A stretch of 59,711 nucleotides of DNA from an uncultured Collinsella sp. (GCA_900759565.1 CAAEVV010000032.1:1-59711); one strand, 5' to 3'. Shown: positions 26,307-37,217, counted from the first letter of the stretch. Numbers and translations: made by a program. The notes: generated by a model not told the origin, from the letters alone.

Positions 26307-29300
26307 ATGCAGGCAGATTTCGCTCAGCAGCAGGGCCTTTATCGCCCCGAATTCGACCACGATGCATGTGGCATCGGCGCGCTTGCCGATATCAACGGTG
26401 AGCGCCATCACCAGATCCTGGACGACGCACTGTCCATTCTGGTCAACTTGGAGCACCGCGGTGGCACGGGACTCGAGAAGAACACCGGCGACGGCGCTGG
26501 CATCCTGTTTCAGGTTCCGCATCACTTTTTCCGTAAAGAGGCTCAAAAGTGCGGCCAGATTCTGCCGGCAGAGGGCGACTATGGCGTGGCCATGCTGTTC
26601 TTCCCGCAGGACGACAAGGGCGTAGAGGATGCCCGCCGCGTGTTTGAGGAAGGCTGCGCCGAGGCTGGCGTGCTGCTGCTCTTTTGGCGCGAGGTGCCCG
26701 TCGACCCGCACGACCTGGGCGAGACGGCCCGCGCCTGCATGCCTACCATCCTGCAGGCCTTCCTGGGCCGTCCGGACGACACGCCCGCCGGCGATGCCTT
26801 TGAGCGTCGCCTGTACGTGTGCCGCCGTACCATCGAAAAGAAGGCCGACGCCGAGTTTGCCCTGCGCGACAAGATCTTCTATGTGTGCTCCATGAGCTCG
26901 CGCACCATCGTGTACAAGGGCATGTTGGTCGCCACGCAGATGCGCCGCTTCTTCATCGACCTCAACGACGCCGCCGTCAAAACGGCCGTGGCGCTCGTCC
27001 ACTCGCGCTACTCCACCAACACTACACCCAGCTGGGAGCGCGCGCACCCCAACCGCTTTATCATCCACAACGGCGAGATCAACACCCTCAAGGGCAACGT
27101 CAACTGGATCCGCGCCCGCGAACCCAACCTGTACAGCCCCGTGCTGCAGCACGATCTTGAGCGCGTGATGCCCATCATCAACCGCGAGGGCTCCGATTCC
27201 GCGATTTTGGACAATGTGCTCGAGTTTTTGGTCATGAACGGTCGCCCGCTCACGCGCGCCGCATCCATGCTGCTGCCTGAGCCGTGGGACCACAACGACA
27301 GCCTGAGCGAGGAACGCCGCGCCTACGACGCCTACCAGTCCATGCTCATGGAGCCCTGGGACGGCCCGGCCGCCATCGCCTTTACCGACGGTCGCACGCT
27401 GGGTGCCGCCCTCGACCGCAACGGCCTGCGCCCCGCCCGCTACTACGTGACGCGCGACGGCCGCTTTATGCTGGCGAGCGAGGTGGGCACCATCGAGGTG
27501 AGCCCCGAGAACATCCTGACGAGCGGCTGTCTGGGACCGGGCCAGATGCTCGAGGTCGATTTTGCCCGCGGCCGCGTCATCTACAACGACGAGCTGCGCG
27601 CCCGTTACGCCAAGGAAAAGCCCTATCGCGACTGGATCGCCGAAGAGACGCTGACCGTCGACGCGCTCGACAAGCCCGTCGCGCCCACGCCCGCCGAGGA
27701 CGCCGAGGTGCCCGCCGCCGTGCGCATGGCCAAGCTCGGGTATCACTGGGATGATGTTGACGAGGTCGTGCGTCCCATGGCCCAGCAGGGCAAGGCGCCG
27801 CTCGCCTCGATGGGTATCGATGCGCCGCTGGCCTGCCTGTCCAAGAAGACGCGCTCGTTCTTTGACTACTTCTATCAGCTGTTCGCCCAGGTCACGAACC
27901 CGCCGATCGACGCCCTTCGCGAGCATATGGTCACCTCGACCACGCTCTACCTGGGCAACCACGGCAACCTGCTCGAGGACTCCCGTACGGCCTGCCAGCT
28001 GGTGCGCCTGGAGCGCCCGCTGCTGAGCGAGGAGGAGTTCGAGCGTATCTGCGCCATCGACCGCGTGGGCTTTAAGACCCGTCGCTTCCGTGCCGTCTAC
28101 CGCCGCGACGCCGGCGAGGGCGCGCTGCAGGCTGCGCTTAAGCAGCTTGCCGAGGACGTTGAGGCTGCGGTCCGCGACGGTGTGAACATCGTGGTGCTGA
28201 GCGATCGTGCCGCTGCGGGCGAGGTGCCCGTGCCGTCGCTGCTCGCTGTGGGCTGCGTGCACAACCACCTGATCCGCGCCGGCGTGCGTACCTTTGCCGA
28301 CATCGTGGTGGAGTGCGGCGATGCCGTGTCTCCGCACGACTTTGCGTCGCTGGTGGGCTACTCCGCGAGCGGCATCTATCCGTACAACGCGCATGCGTGC
28401 ATTCGCGATCTGGCGGCGCGCGGCGACCTGGACGTGACGGCCGAGCAGGGCATCGACAACTACAATAAGGCCGCGACGGCGGGTATCGTCTCCATCATGT
28501 CCAAGATGGGCATCTCCACGGTGCAGAGTTACCACTCTGCGCAGATCTTCGAGGCCGTGGGCTTTACGCCGGAGTTCATCAACGCGTACTTCGCCGGCAC
28601 GGTGAGCCGTGTGGACGGTATGGGCGTCGAGGACGTTGAGCGCGAGCAAAATGAGCGCTACGACGCTGCGCTCGCTATCCTTAAGAGCCCGGCTCCCGAT
28701 CAGCTGCCCACGCTGGGTCTGACCAAGTGGCGCCCGCTCGGCGGCGAGGATCACCTCATCGACCCCCAGACCGTCTACTTGCTGCAGACCGCCTGCCGTG
28801 AGGACAGCTACGACACCTTTAAGGAGTACAGCGCTCGCCTGCACCGCACTGGCCGTGCCGTGCGCCTGCGCGACCTGCTCGACTTTAATGCCAGCGGCCG
28901 CACGCCGGTTTCGCTCGACGAGGTGGAGCCCGCGCTCAACATCGTCCGCCGCTTTAACACCGGCGCCATGTCGTACGGCTCCATCAGCAAAGAGGCACAC
29001 GAGTGCATGGCCATCGCCATGAACCGTCTGCACGGTCGTTCCAACTCGGGCGAGGGCGGCGAGGATCCGCGTCGCGAGACCCCGCTGGCCAACGGTGACT
29101 CCAAGAATTCCGCCATCAAGCAGGTGGCAAGCGCGCGCTTTGGCGTGACGAGCCGCTACCTGTGCAGCGCCTTCGAGATTCAGATCAAGATGGCCCAGGG
29201 CGCCAAGCCCGGCGAGGGCGGACACCTGCCCGGCAAGAAGGTCTACCCCTGGATTGCCGAGGTCCGTCAGTCCACGCCCGGCATTGGCCTGATCTCGCCT

Positions 29301-31004
29301 CCGCCGCACCACGACATCTACTCCATCGAGGACCTGGCGGAGCTTATCTTTGACCTTAAGAACGCTAACCCCGGTGCGCGCGTGTCGGTCAAGCTGGTCA
29401 GCGAGGCCGGCGTCGGCACCATCGCCACCGGTGTGGCCAAGGGTGCCGCCGACAAGATCTTGATCAGTGGCCACAATGGCGGCTCGGGTGCCGCGGCGCG
29501 CGATTCCATCTGGCATGCGGGCCTGCCGCTAGAACTTGGCCTTGCCGAGGCCCAGCAGACGCTGCTGCAAAATGGCCTGCGCTCCCGCGTGGTGCTCGAG
29601 GCCGACGGCAAGCTCATGGACGGTACCGATGTCGCCGTCGCCTGCCTGCTGGGTGCCGAGGAGTTTGGCTTTGCGACCATGCCGCTCATCTCCATGGGCT
29701 GCCTCATGCAGCGCGACTGCCAGCAGGATACCTGCCCGGCCGGCATCGCCACGCAAAACTGCCGCCTGCGTCGTGGCTTCCGCGGCAAGCCCGAGCACGT
29801 TGAGCACTTTATGCTCTTTGTTGCCGAGCAGCTGCGCGAGGTCATGGCGAGCCTGGGCTTCCGCACCGTCGACGAGATGGTCGGCCATCCCGAGTGCTTG
29901 CGCCAGATCGAGGTCCCGGGCAACCGCAAGGCCAACCTGCTCGACCTGTCGCCCGTGCTGGCGAGCGCGACCTGCGAGTTCGGTGCCCATATCCCGGGTG
30001 CCGACGGTCGTCACTTCCTGCCGCAGATGGCCGCGGACAGCGAGCTCGACAAGACGCTCGACTCCACGTTGTTTGTGCCCTATACGGCCGATGCCCGTGC
30101 GCACCTGCGTCCGATTCGCTTCCGCGCCGATATCGCCAACGTCAACCGCTGCGTGGGCACCATCTTGGGCAACGCGGTGACCAAGGCGCATCCCGAGGGC
30201 CTGCCCGCCGGCTCCATCACCATCGATTGCGATGGTTCGGCCGGTCAGAGCTTTGGCGCTTTCCTGCCGCGCGGCATTACGCTCAACGTGTGCGGCGACG
30301 CCAACGACTACTTTGGCAAGGGCCTTTCGGGCGGCGAGGTGTCGGTGCGCCCCAACCCGCATGCGACCTACAAGTTCGACGAGAACATCATCGTGGGCAA
30401 CGTGGCCTTCTTTGGCGCCACGAGCGGTCGCGGCTTTATTAACGGCCTGGCAGGCCAGCGCTTTGGCGTGCGCAACTCCGGTGCCACGGTGGTGGTCGAG
30501 GGCTGCGGCAACCATGGCTGCGAGTACATGACGGGCGGTCTGGCGCTCATCCTGGGCGAGGTCGGGCAGAACTTCGCCGCCGGCATGACGGGCGGCGTGG
30601 CTTACGTCTTTGACCAGTACGGCACGCTCGATGCCCGTGTGAACCACGAGAGCGTTGAGCTCAAGGCCCCGACGGCCGGCGAGCTGGCGCAGATTCGTGC
30701 GCTCATCCAAGAGCACGTGGACGCGACGCAGAGCCCGCGCGGTATTAAGCTGCTCTACAGCTTTGAGACGATGAGCAAGCACTTTGTGAAGGTCATTCCA
30801 ACCGAGTACGAGCGCGTGCTGGCGATTGTCGCCGCCGCCGAGGCCGTCGGCAAGACGCATGCGCAGGCCGAGGAGCTGGCGTTTGACATTGTGACCGGCC
30901 GCGCCGACGCCGCCGATGTCGCTCGCTTTGATGTGGCGGGTGGTGTCGCTGGCGCTGCGCCCACCACCGCCAGCTCTGTTGCTTCGACCAAGAAGGAGGC
31001 GTAA
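26307..31004 (+). CDS. gltB: Glutamate synthase, large (alpha) subunit
   Basis: A 1565-residue enzyme that makes two glutamates from glutamine and 2-oxoglutarate. The N-terminal type II glutamine amidotransferase domain has its nucleophile at Cys21 (DHDACGIGALAD), so a 20-residue propeptide is probably removed. The central and FMN-binding synthase domains follow (GEGGEDPRRETPLANG; VKLVSEAGVGTIATG; ISGHNGGSGAAARDS). A 3Fe-4S cluster is indicated by the three Cys in MGCLMQRDCQQDTCPAG. The C-terminal beta-helix domain is Gly-rich. The RBS is GGGGAGG. gltD follows after 5 bp and forms the NADPH-dependent holoenzyme. Confidence 0.97.
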   Translation: MQADFAQQQGLYRPEFDHDACGIGALADINGERHHQILDDALSILVNLEHRGGTGLEKNTGDGAGILFQVPHHFFRKEAQKCGQILPAEGDYGVAMLFFPQDDKGVEDARRVFEEGCAEAGVLLLFWREVPVDPHDLGETARACMPTILQAFLGRPDDTPAGDAFERRLYVCRRTIEKKADAEFALRDKIFYVCSMSSRTIVYKGMLVATQMRRFFIDLNDAAVKTAVALVHSRYSTNTTPSWERAHPNRFIIHNGEINTLKGNVNWIRAREPNLYSPVLQHDLERVMPIINREGSDSAILDNVLEFLVMNGRPLTRAASMLLPEPWDHNDSLSEERRAYDAYQSMLMEPWDGPAAIAFTDGRTLGAALDRNGLRPARYYVTRDGRFMLASEVGTIEVSPENILTSGCLGPGQMLEVDFARGRVIYNDELRARYAKEKPYRDWIAEETLTVDALDKPVAPTPAEDAEVPAAVRMAKLGYHWDDVDEVVRPMAQQGKAPLASMGIDAPLACLSKKTRSFFDYFYQLFAQVTNPPIDALREHMVTSTTLYLGNHGNLLEDSRTACQLVRLERPLLSEEEFERICAIDRVGFKTRRFRAVYRRDAGEGALQAALKQLAEDVEAAVRDGVNIVVLSDRAAAGEVPVPSLLAVGCVHNHLIRAGVRTFADIVVECGDAVSPHDFASLVGYSASGIYPYNAHACIRDLAARGDLDVTAEQGIDNYNKAATAGIVSIMSKMGISTVQSYHSAQIFEAVGFTPEFINAYFAGTVSRVDGMGVEDVEREQNERYDAALAILKSPAPDQLPTLGLTKWRPLGGEDHLIDPQTVYLLQTACREDSYDTFKEYSARLHRTGRAVRLRDLLDFNASGRTPVSLDEVEPALNIVRRFNTGAMSYGSISKEAHECMAIAMNRLHGRSNSGEGGEDPRRETPLANGDSKNSAIKQVASARFGVTSRYLCSAFEIQIKMAQGAKPGEGGHLPGKKVYPWIAEVRQSTPGIGLISPPPHHDIYSIEDLAELIFDLKNANPGARVSVKLVSEAGVGTIATGVAKGAADKILISGHNGGSGAAARDSIWHAGLPLELGLAEAQQTLLQNGLRSRVVLEADGKLMDGTDVAVACLLGAEEFGFATMPLISMGCLMQRDCQQDTCPAGIATQNCRLRRGFRGKPEHVEHFMLFVAEQLREVMASLGFRTVDEMVGHPECLRQIEVPGNRKANLLDLSPVLASATCEFGAHIPGADGRHFLPQMAADSELDKTLDSTLFVPYTADARAHLRPIRFRADIANVNRCVGTILGNAVTKAHPEGLPAGSITIDCDGSAGQSFGAFLPRGITLNVCGDANDYFGKGLSGGEVSVRPNPHATYKFDENIIVGNVAFFGATSGRGFINGLAGQRFGVRNSGATVVVEGCGNHGCEYMTGGLALILGEVGQNFAAGMTGGVAYVFDQYGTLDARVNHESVELKAPTAGELAQIRALIQEHVDATQSPRGIKLLYSFETMSKHFVKVIPTEYERVLAIVAAAEAVGKTHAQAEELAFDIVTGRADAADVARFDVAGGVAGAAPTTASSVASTKKEA

Positions 31005-31009
31005 GTGCC

Positions 31010-32491
<1,482 letters not shown>

Positions 32492-32541
32492 GGTGGCTGT
32501 CCACAGCTGAATCGTCAAGGGCTGTCCCCAACGGCCGGCCC

Positions 32542-32612
32542 AAAAGGAACGTCCCCAAGTGCCGGCAGCTGGGGACGTTCCTTATGTGCCGGCATTCGGG
32601 GACACTCCTTGC
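32542..32612. repeat. GGGGACGTTCC repeat, two units, with a perfect 13-bp stem
   Basis: AAGGAACGTCCCC (32544-32556) is the exact complement of GGGGACGTTCCTT (32571-32583). The segment GTGCCGGCA-n-GGGGAC-nn-TCCTT occurs twice in succession. Related copies are at 48085-48136 and 59605-59630. It may act as the gltD terminator. Confidence 0.75.
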
Positions 32613-32906
32613 GGGTTTGCGACCGATTTGTTCGTTTGTCGACGCGCGAGTGTCCATTCGGCGTCTTCTTGAGCTGTGGTGCTCTGCTGTTTCTGTGGTG
32701 GCCGGGGGCGCTTGGCTCAAAAGGGCGGGTTGGCCGTCTATGTTTACCTGCGGCTTTGTTCCAGTGTGCATATTCGGTCAAGCATTCCGTCAAGTGTTTG
32801 GTCAGCAGTTGGTTTGCAGCCGGAGGCCTATTTTGTCCGTGCTGACAGTGGCTGCCCACCCTCCTCGTAAGCTCAAATTGAGGTTCATCAGTTTGAGGAG
32901 GATGCC
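32613..32906. other. Gene-free stretch before the unknown gene at 32907
   Basis: Several overlapping open frames occur on both strands, but none has an RBS or a protein-like composition. The last 20 bases carry the RBS GAGGAGG of the next gene. No repeat or clear promoter was recognised. Confidence 0.5.
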
Positions 32907-33614
32907 GTGACTGACCACGTTTTAGACCGAGCGCATCTGGCTGAAGCCGTCGGCAACGATATTGCCGACATGGCCCATTTTTGGATGCTGCGGAAGTTTC
33001 AGTTTTTGGAGCCGGCGCGCGAGCAGTTTGAGATCATTGTCGACCCGTGGCTCAACTATTGCACCGAGCCTTCCCAAAACGAAATTATGGCCTACAACAT
33101 GGCATTTACCGATTGGCTGCTCTTTGAGCGCCCCTATCGCCATGGCAAGACGCTGCTCGAGCTGTATGTTGATGAGCCGCCGGCATCGCTTTCGCCTGCC
33201 TCGCTTAAGCGGCTCGAGCAGGTGCGCGACACACAGTATTTCTCGCGCTTTGGCATTTTGGACAAGGATCCTGCGAACGGCATGGTTGCGCTGAAGGATA
33301 CGCGCGCCGACCTTCGCTTTGATGTCTACGACCCGCATATCGTGCAAAAGGAGCATTGGAGCGACGGCGCGATCGCGGTGCGCCTCGCCTGCGTCGACGA
33401 TGTCTGGCTGACGGCGGGACAGCTCTATCTGTATGACATCGCGCGGCTGAGTGACACGGCGGTCGATGGGCCGGGCGCGGTGCATCCGGAGGACCTGCAG
33501 GACGGCTTCGACACCTCGTGCATCAGCTTCTTTTTGCGCCTGGTCCGCGACATCATGGGCGCCCAGGGGCGCTACGTAAAGTCCCTCAACATCTACGAGC
33601 AGGAGTGGGAGTAG
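32907..33614 (+). CDS. Conserved hypothetical protein
   Basis: A 235-residue protein starting at GTG 32907 with GAGGAGG at optimal spacing. It is rich in aromatic residues (DMAHFWMLRKFQFLEP, WLNYCTEPSQNEIMAYNMAF, TDWLLFERPYRHGKTLLEL) and acidic overall, with no signal peptide or membrane segment. The fold looks globular. I recognise no family. It is followed by a three-unit palindrome array rather than by a terminator. Codon use is ordinary for the window. Confidence 0.75.
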   Translation: MTDHVLDRAHLAEAVGNDIADMAHFWMLRKFQFLEPAREQFEIIVDPWLNYCTEPSQNEIMAYNMAFTDWLLFERPYRHGKTLLELYVDEPPASLSPASLKRLEQVRDTQYFSRFGILDKDPANGMVALKDTRADLRFDVYDPHIVQKEHWSDGAIAVRLACVDDVWLTAGQLYLYDIARLSDTAVDGPGAVHPEDLQDGFDTSCISFFLRLVRDIMGAQGRYVKSLNIYEQEWE

Positions 33615-33651
33615 GGGATGTTACTGGTGTCGCTCTGCTGCCCCTGACTTT

Positions 33652-33868
33652 GTCTCAATCTGTAACGTTAGGGACAAAAAACCGGTCTACCTGTTACAGA
33701 TTGAGACGAACGCTTGGGCGCCGCTGGTTTGTCTAAATCTGTAACGTTTGGGGGGCCGGAGAACGTCTAACTGTTACAGATCGAGACAAAGGTTGGACGC
33801 GGTGTCGAAAGATCTCGATCTGTAACATCTAGCGGCCAAAAATCGGTCTTCCTGTTACAGATCAAGAC
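33652..33868. repeat. Palindrome array C: three units upstream of the nuclease-like gene
   Basis: Units at 33652-33707, 33731-33787 and 33812-33868 (periods 79 and 81 bp). Arms match array B. The interior of the third unit (TCTAGCGGCCAAAAATCGG) is close to that of unit B3. The last arm ends only 10 bases before the RBS of the following gene, so the palindromes would lie in its 5' UTR or promoter. Confidence 0.92.
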
Positions 33869-33888
33869 ATTTGCCAGCGGAGGCAACG

Positions 33889-34965
33889 GTGACGATGGTC
33901 CATTTGTCTGACGTGGTGGTGATGAAAGTGTCTAATACCGTTCTCAAACACAAACATGCGACTCGCAACACGTTGGCGCGGAATAGGATGCTCGCGCGGC
34001 TCACGGAGACGGCCAAGCAAGGTGCGCTGCTCGCAACGCATGACAATACCGAGCTCATGTGGCTGCGACGCCATGTTGGAACCGACGATATCGCGGAGCC
34101 CGAGCCGTACCTGTTCTGTTTTCAGCATGATTGGGATGCATTGACGTCTGCAGAGCGAGCGCTGAGGACTATCAAAGGGCTTGCGGAATTTCATCCCGAT
34201 TGGGCGTTTTGGGGTTATGACGCGGCACTTTTGTGGGGTCTGGAGGTGCCGAATGATCTGCTCGGGCCGCGTTTTCTTGTTAAGACGGGTTGTTCGGTGA
34301 CGTTGAGCAGCGGGTGCAGGTTGTTGCGTCCACAGATGGCGGGTGCGCTTGAGCGCGTCGACGGCGTGCGGGTGACGTCGTTTTGGCGCACGGTGGAGGA
34401 TTGTCTGCTGCGTGCGCCGTTTTCGTATGGTCTGGCGATCGCCGATTCTGCATTGCGGGCGAAGGGCGTATCACGTGGGGATTTGTGCGAGCGCCTCCGC
34501 GCCGATTGCGAGGGCAGGCGAGGGTATCGCAGGGCACAGGTGATTGCGTCGTATGCGGACGGGCTGTCCGAAAACGGCGGCGAGTCTCGGTTCCGAGCGT
34601 TCTTTATTGCGTACGGCTTTCCGGTTCCGGAGCTGCAGGTGGAGTTTCGCGACCCGCTCGATCCGAGCCAGGTGTTTCGCGTCGACTATTTTTGGCGGCT
34701 CGAGAACGGGACGTGTGTCATCGGCGAGCTTGACGGAAAGGGGAAGTACACCTTGCAGAACGGTGAGGGCCGGGAGTCGGTCGACCCATTCGTGGCAGAG
34801 CGTCAGCGGGAATCTCATCTGACAATGCTCGGGCATAAGGTGCTTCGGTTTACGTTTAACGAACTCAAAGACCCGGGGAAGCTGGTCGAGAAAATGAGGT
34901 TGGCGGGTATTCCTCGGCAGGCTGAATTGGCTGAGGAGTGGAGACGCCAGTGGTATGGGCGCTGA
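33889..34965 (+). CDS. AbiEi/DUF559-like protein with PD-(D/E)xK-type C-terminal domain
   Basis: A 358-residue protein; GTG 33889 lies 5 bases after GGAGG (33879-33883), ATG 33895 is the alternative. The N-terminal half resembles AbiEi-type and related actinobacterial regulators (ALLWGLEVPNDLLGPRFLV; SFWRTVEDCLLRAPFSYGLA). The C-terminal 110 residues look like a DUF559/Vsr-type nuclease fold: ESRFRAFFIAYGFPVPELQV, an Asp in FRVDYFW, then CVIGELDGKGKYT (E-x-D-x-K), and ERQRESHLTMLGHKVLRFTF. No AbiEii toxin gene is adjacent. The gene is bracketed by palindromes ending 20 bp before its start and beginning 8 bp after its stop. Catalytic activity is unproven. Confidence 0.75.
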   Translation: MTMVHLSDVVVMKVSNTVLKHKHATRNTLARNRMLARLTETAKQGALLATHDNTELMWLRRHVGTDDIAEPEPYLFCFQHDWDALTSAERALRTIKGLAEFHPDWAFWGYDAALLWGLEVPNDLLGPRFLVKTGCSVTLSSGCRLLRPQMAGALERVDGVRVTSFWRTVEDCLLRAPFSYGLAIADSALRAKGVSRGDLCERLRADCEGRRGYRRAQVIASYADGLSENGGESRFRAFFIAYGFPVPELQVEFRDPLDPSQVFRVDYFWRLENGTCVIGELDGKGKYTLQNGEGRESVDPFVAERQRESHLTMLGHKVLRFTFNELKDPGKLVEKMRLAGIPRQAELAEEWRRQWYGR

Positions 34966-34973
34966 GAGGTTTT

Positions 34974-35030
34974 GTCTCGATCTGTAACGTTTAGAAGTTG
35001 TTTGAGCTCGTAACTGTTACAGATCGAGAC
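34974..35030. repeat. Palindrome D: single copy directly after the nuclease-like gene
   Basis: GTCTCGATCTGTAACG...CTGTTACAGATCGAGAC, 57 bp, with a 25-nt interior unlike the other copies. It starts 8 bases after the stop codon at 34965. Confidence 0.92.
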
Positions 35031-35179
35031 ATTTCCCTGGTGTCGCTGGGGTGGGACTGCAACGTATTCCGTCCCCCACATCCCCTCTTCCCTCCGTTAA
35101 CCGATGCGTCTGCAGCAATCCAGCGGGACTAGGTGATAATGGACAAATGTTCAAGTTAATCGCGAGGGAGGAGCTCGAT

Positions 35180-36550
35180 ATGGCCTCTGCCGATCGTTCC
35201 ACGTTGTTCATCAATGCGACCGTCCTGGATGGTTCGGAACATATGGAGCCGCGGCCCGACATGGCCGTGGCCGTTGAGCGCGGTCTCATTACGTGGATGG
35301 GGCCGAGTGCTGTGGCGCAGGCGCCTGCAGGTGCCGAGGTCATCGACCTGGCAGGTGCGTATCTCATGCCAGGCCTCATCAATATGCATGTGCATCTGTG
35401 CGGCTCGGGCAAGCCGGTTTCGGCGGTCGATGCGGGCGCGCTGATGAAGAAGCTCGATAATCCCGTGGGGCGCGCCATCGTGCGCCACATTCTTAAGGGC
35501 AGTGCTCAGCAGCAGCTGGCAAGTGGCGTGACCACGGTGCGCGGTGCGGGCGACCCGCTGTTTGCCGATCTCGCCGTGCGCGATGCTATCGATGCCGGTA
35601 AGTATCAAGGTCCTCGCCTGGTGGCGCCGGGAACGGGCATCACGGTGCCGGGCGGCCATGGTGCGGGCTTGTTCGCCCAGGTGGCCAACAGTCCCGCTGA
35701 GGCAGCCGAACAGGTGCGCGACCTGTATGCGCGCGGTGCCGACGTTATTAAGCTGTTCGTGACGGGCGGCGTGTTCGACGCCACCGAGGTGGGCGAGCCG
35801 GGTGTGCTGCGTATGCCGGTGGAGGTTGCCGCGGCGGCGTGCAAGGCGGCGCACGAGGTTGGCCTTCCGGTCATGGCCCATGTCGAGAGCACCGAAGGTG
35901 TGAAGACCGCGCTTGAGGCCGGCGTTGACACGATTGAGCACGGCGCTCCGTTGACGCCCGAGATCCTGGAGCTGTACCGCGGCGCCGCGGGTACGCAGCT
36001 CGAGGGGCGTGCGCCGAGTGTGACCTGCACCATCAGCCCGGCGCTGCCGTTTGTATTGCTCGACCCGGAAAAGACCCATTCGACCGATACGCAAAAGAAG
36101 AACGGCGACATCGTGTGCTCGGGCATCATCGAGAGTGCTCGTGCCGCACTGGAAGCTGGCGTTAAGGTGGGCCTTGGCACAGATTCGAGCTGCCCGTTCG
36201 TGACGCAGTACGACATGTGGCGTGAGGTGGCCTATTTTGCCAAGTATGTCGGCGTGAGCAATGCCTTCGCGCTGCATACGGCCACGCAGGTCAATGCCGA
36301 GCTGCTGGGGCTGGGCGGCGAGACCGGCACAATCGAGTGCGGTAAGGCCGCCGATATCCTGGTTACGCGCAAGAACCCGCTCGATGACCTGCGCGCCCTG
36401 CGAGAGCCGATGCACGTGATGTGTCGTGGCGATCTGATGCGCAAGCTCAAGGTGAAGCATATTCCCGAGGTGGACGCCGAGCTCGACACGATTATGGCCA
36501 TGCCGTCCGAGGCGCTGGCCGAGGAGCTCGCCCGCGACGGCGTGGCATAG
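35180..36550 (+). CDS. Amidohydrolase family protein (imidazolonepropionase/prolidase-like)
   Basis: A 456-residue TIM-barrel hydrolase; ATG 35180 follows GGGAGGAG. Metal-site motifs in order: HVHLCGSG after GAYLMPGLINM, a possible carbamylated Lys in GADVIKLFVTGG, His in VMAHVESTEG, His in DTIEHGAPL, and Asp in GLGTDSSCPF. The C-terminal composite domain (GKAADILVTRKNPLDDLRAL) is typical of cytosolic Xaa-Pro/imidazolone-type amidohydrolases. Substrate cannot be assigned; no histidine-degradation genes are nearby. A terminator follows at 36585. Confidence 0.88.
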   Translation: MASADRSTLFINATVLDGSEHMEPRPDMAVAVERGLITWMGPSAVAQAPAGAEVIDLAGAYLMPGLINMHVHLCGSGKPVSAVDAGALMKKLDNPVGRAIVRHILKGSAQQQLASGVTTVRGAGDPLFADLAVRDAIDAGKYQGPRLVAPGTGITVPGGHGAGLFAQVANSPAEAAEQVRDLYARGADVIKLFVTGGVFDATEVGEPGVLRMPVEVAAAACKAAHEVGLPVMAHVESTEGVKTALEAGVDTIEHGAPLTPEILELYRGAAGTQLEGRAPSVTCTISPALPFVLLDPEKTHSTDTQKKNGDIVCSGIIESARAALEAGVKVGLGTDSSCPFVTQYDMWREVAYFAKYVGVSNAFALHTATQVNAELLGLGGETGTIECGKAADILVTRKNPLDDLRALREPMHVMCRGDLMRKLKVKHIPEVDAELDTIMAMPSEALAEELARDGVA

Positions 36551-36553
36551 GTG

Positions 36554-36578
36554 TGACAAAGGGGCAATCCCTTTGTCA
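36554..36578 (+). other. Perfect hairpin after the amidohydrolase gene
   Basis: TGACAAAGGG pairs with CCCTTTGTCA around GCAAT, 3 bases after the stop codon region. There is no U-run; it may protect the 3' end or be a repeat remnant. Confidence 0.55.
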
Positions 36579-36584
36579 TAATCA

Positions 36585-36621
36585 AAAAAGCCGAGGTCTC
36601 AGTGCGAGGCCTCGGCTTTTA
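36585..36621. terminator. Bidirectional terminator between convergent genes
   Basis: A-run plus GCCGAGG pairs with CCTCGGC plus T-run, so it works for the amidohydrolase (plus strand) and for the zinc-ribbon gene ending at 36642 (minus strand). Confidence 0.85.
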
Positions 36622-36641
36622 TTTGTCCCATGGTATGGCGG

Positions 36642-37115
36642 CTAGGAGCGCGTCTCCATCTTGGTGTGGCACTTGGGGCAGGTGACGCGGATCTTGCCCT
36701 TGCCCTTGGGGACGGAGAGCATCTGGCCGCAGTTGGGGCACTTGAGATAGGCCGTGGTCTTGCGGCCCTTCCACATCTTCTTGGCTGTGCGCTTGGCACG
36801 TTCAAAGTCTTCCTTGCTAGTACCGGCTGCGCGCGAGGCGTTGGCCGCTGCGGCTCCGCCGCCCAAGCTGGCGACGAACTTGCCCAAGCCGGGAACATTG
36901 GCGGTCGTGGCGACAAAGGCCTCGTTCTCCTTGCGACGTGCGTCGATATTTTTGGACAGGCCGCGCAGCACGCCAATCACGATTACGGCGATGGCAATCC
37001 AGCTGAGCCACTGGATGCGGGCTATCGATCCGATCATCGCGATGACGATGCCGGCAAAACCCATCACGATGGTGAGTTCATCGGCACCATTGCGACCCTT
37101 CATAAAGTCATTCAT
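36642..37115 (-). CDS. Membrane protein with C-terminal zinc ribbon
   Basis: A 157-residue protein read leftward from ATG 37115. Two hydrophobic segments (LTIVMGFAGIVIAMIGSIA and WLSWIAIAVIVIGVLRGL) are followed by a basic cytoplasmic linker and a zinc ribbon with two CxxC knuckles (LKCPNCGQMLSVP and VTCPKCHTKMETRS). The plan resembles small RseA- or YgiM-unlike 'zinc-ribbon domain' membrane proteins of unknown role. It lies 146 bp after csoR on the same strand, separated by a long hairpin, so it is probably not part of the copper operon. Confidence 0.8.
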   Translation of the reverse strand: MNDFMKGRNGADELTIVMGFAGIVIAMIGSIARIQWLSWIAIAVIVIGVLRGLSKNIDARRKENEAFVATTANVPGLGKFVASLGGGAAAANASRAAGTSKEDFERAKRTAKKMWKGRKTTAYLKCPNCGQMLSVPKGKGKIRVTCPKCHTKMETRS

Positions 37116-37170
37116 GCAAATTGCCTTTCATTCGATATACCGCACGCCTTTATACCCGATTTAGAGCAAG

Positions 37171-37217
37171 GGGGACAGGTTAATTTGCACCAATGTGGTG
37201 CAAATTAACCTGTCCCC
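37171..37217. repeat. Perfect 20-bp-stem hairpin, AGGTTAATTTGCAC type
   Basis: GGGGACAGGTTAATTTGCAC and GTGCAAATTAACCTGTCCCC are exact complements around CAATGTG. Related to 48027-48073 and, more distantly, to 1389-1424 and 13588-13626. Confidence 0.88.

Noticed and set aside
32584..32910. Overlapping plus-strand open frames before the gene at 32907
   Set aside because: No RBS, low-quality composition, and three frames are open at once, typical of non-coding high-GC DNA.
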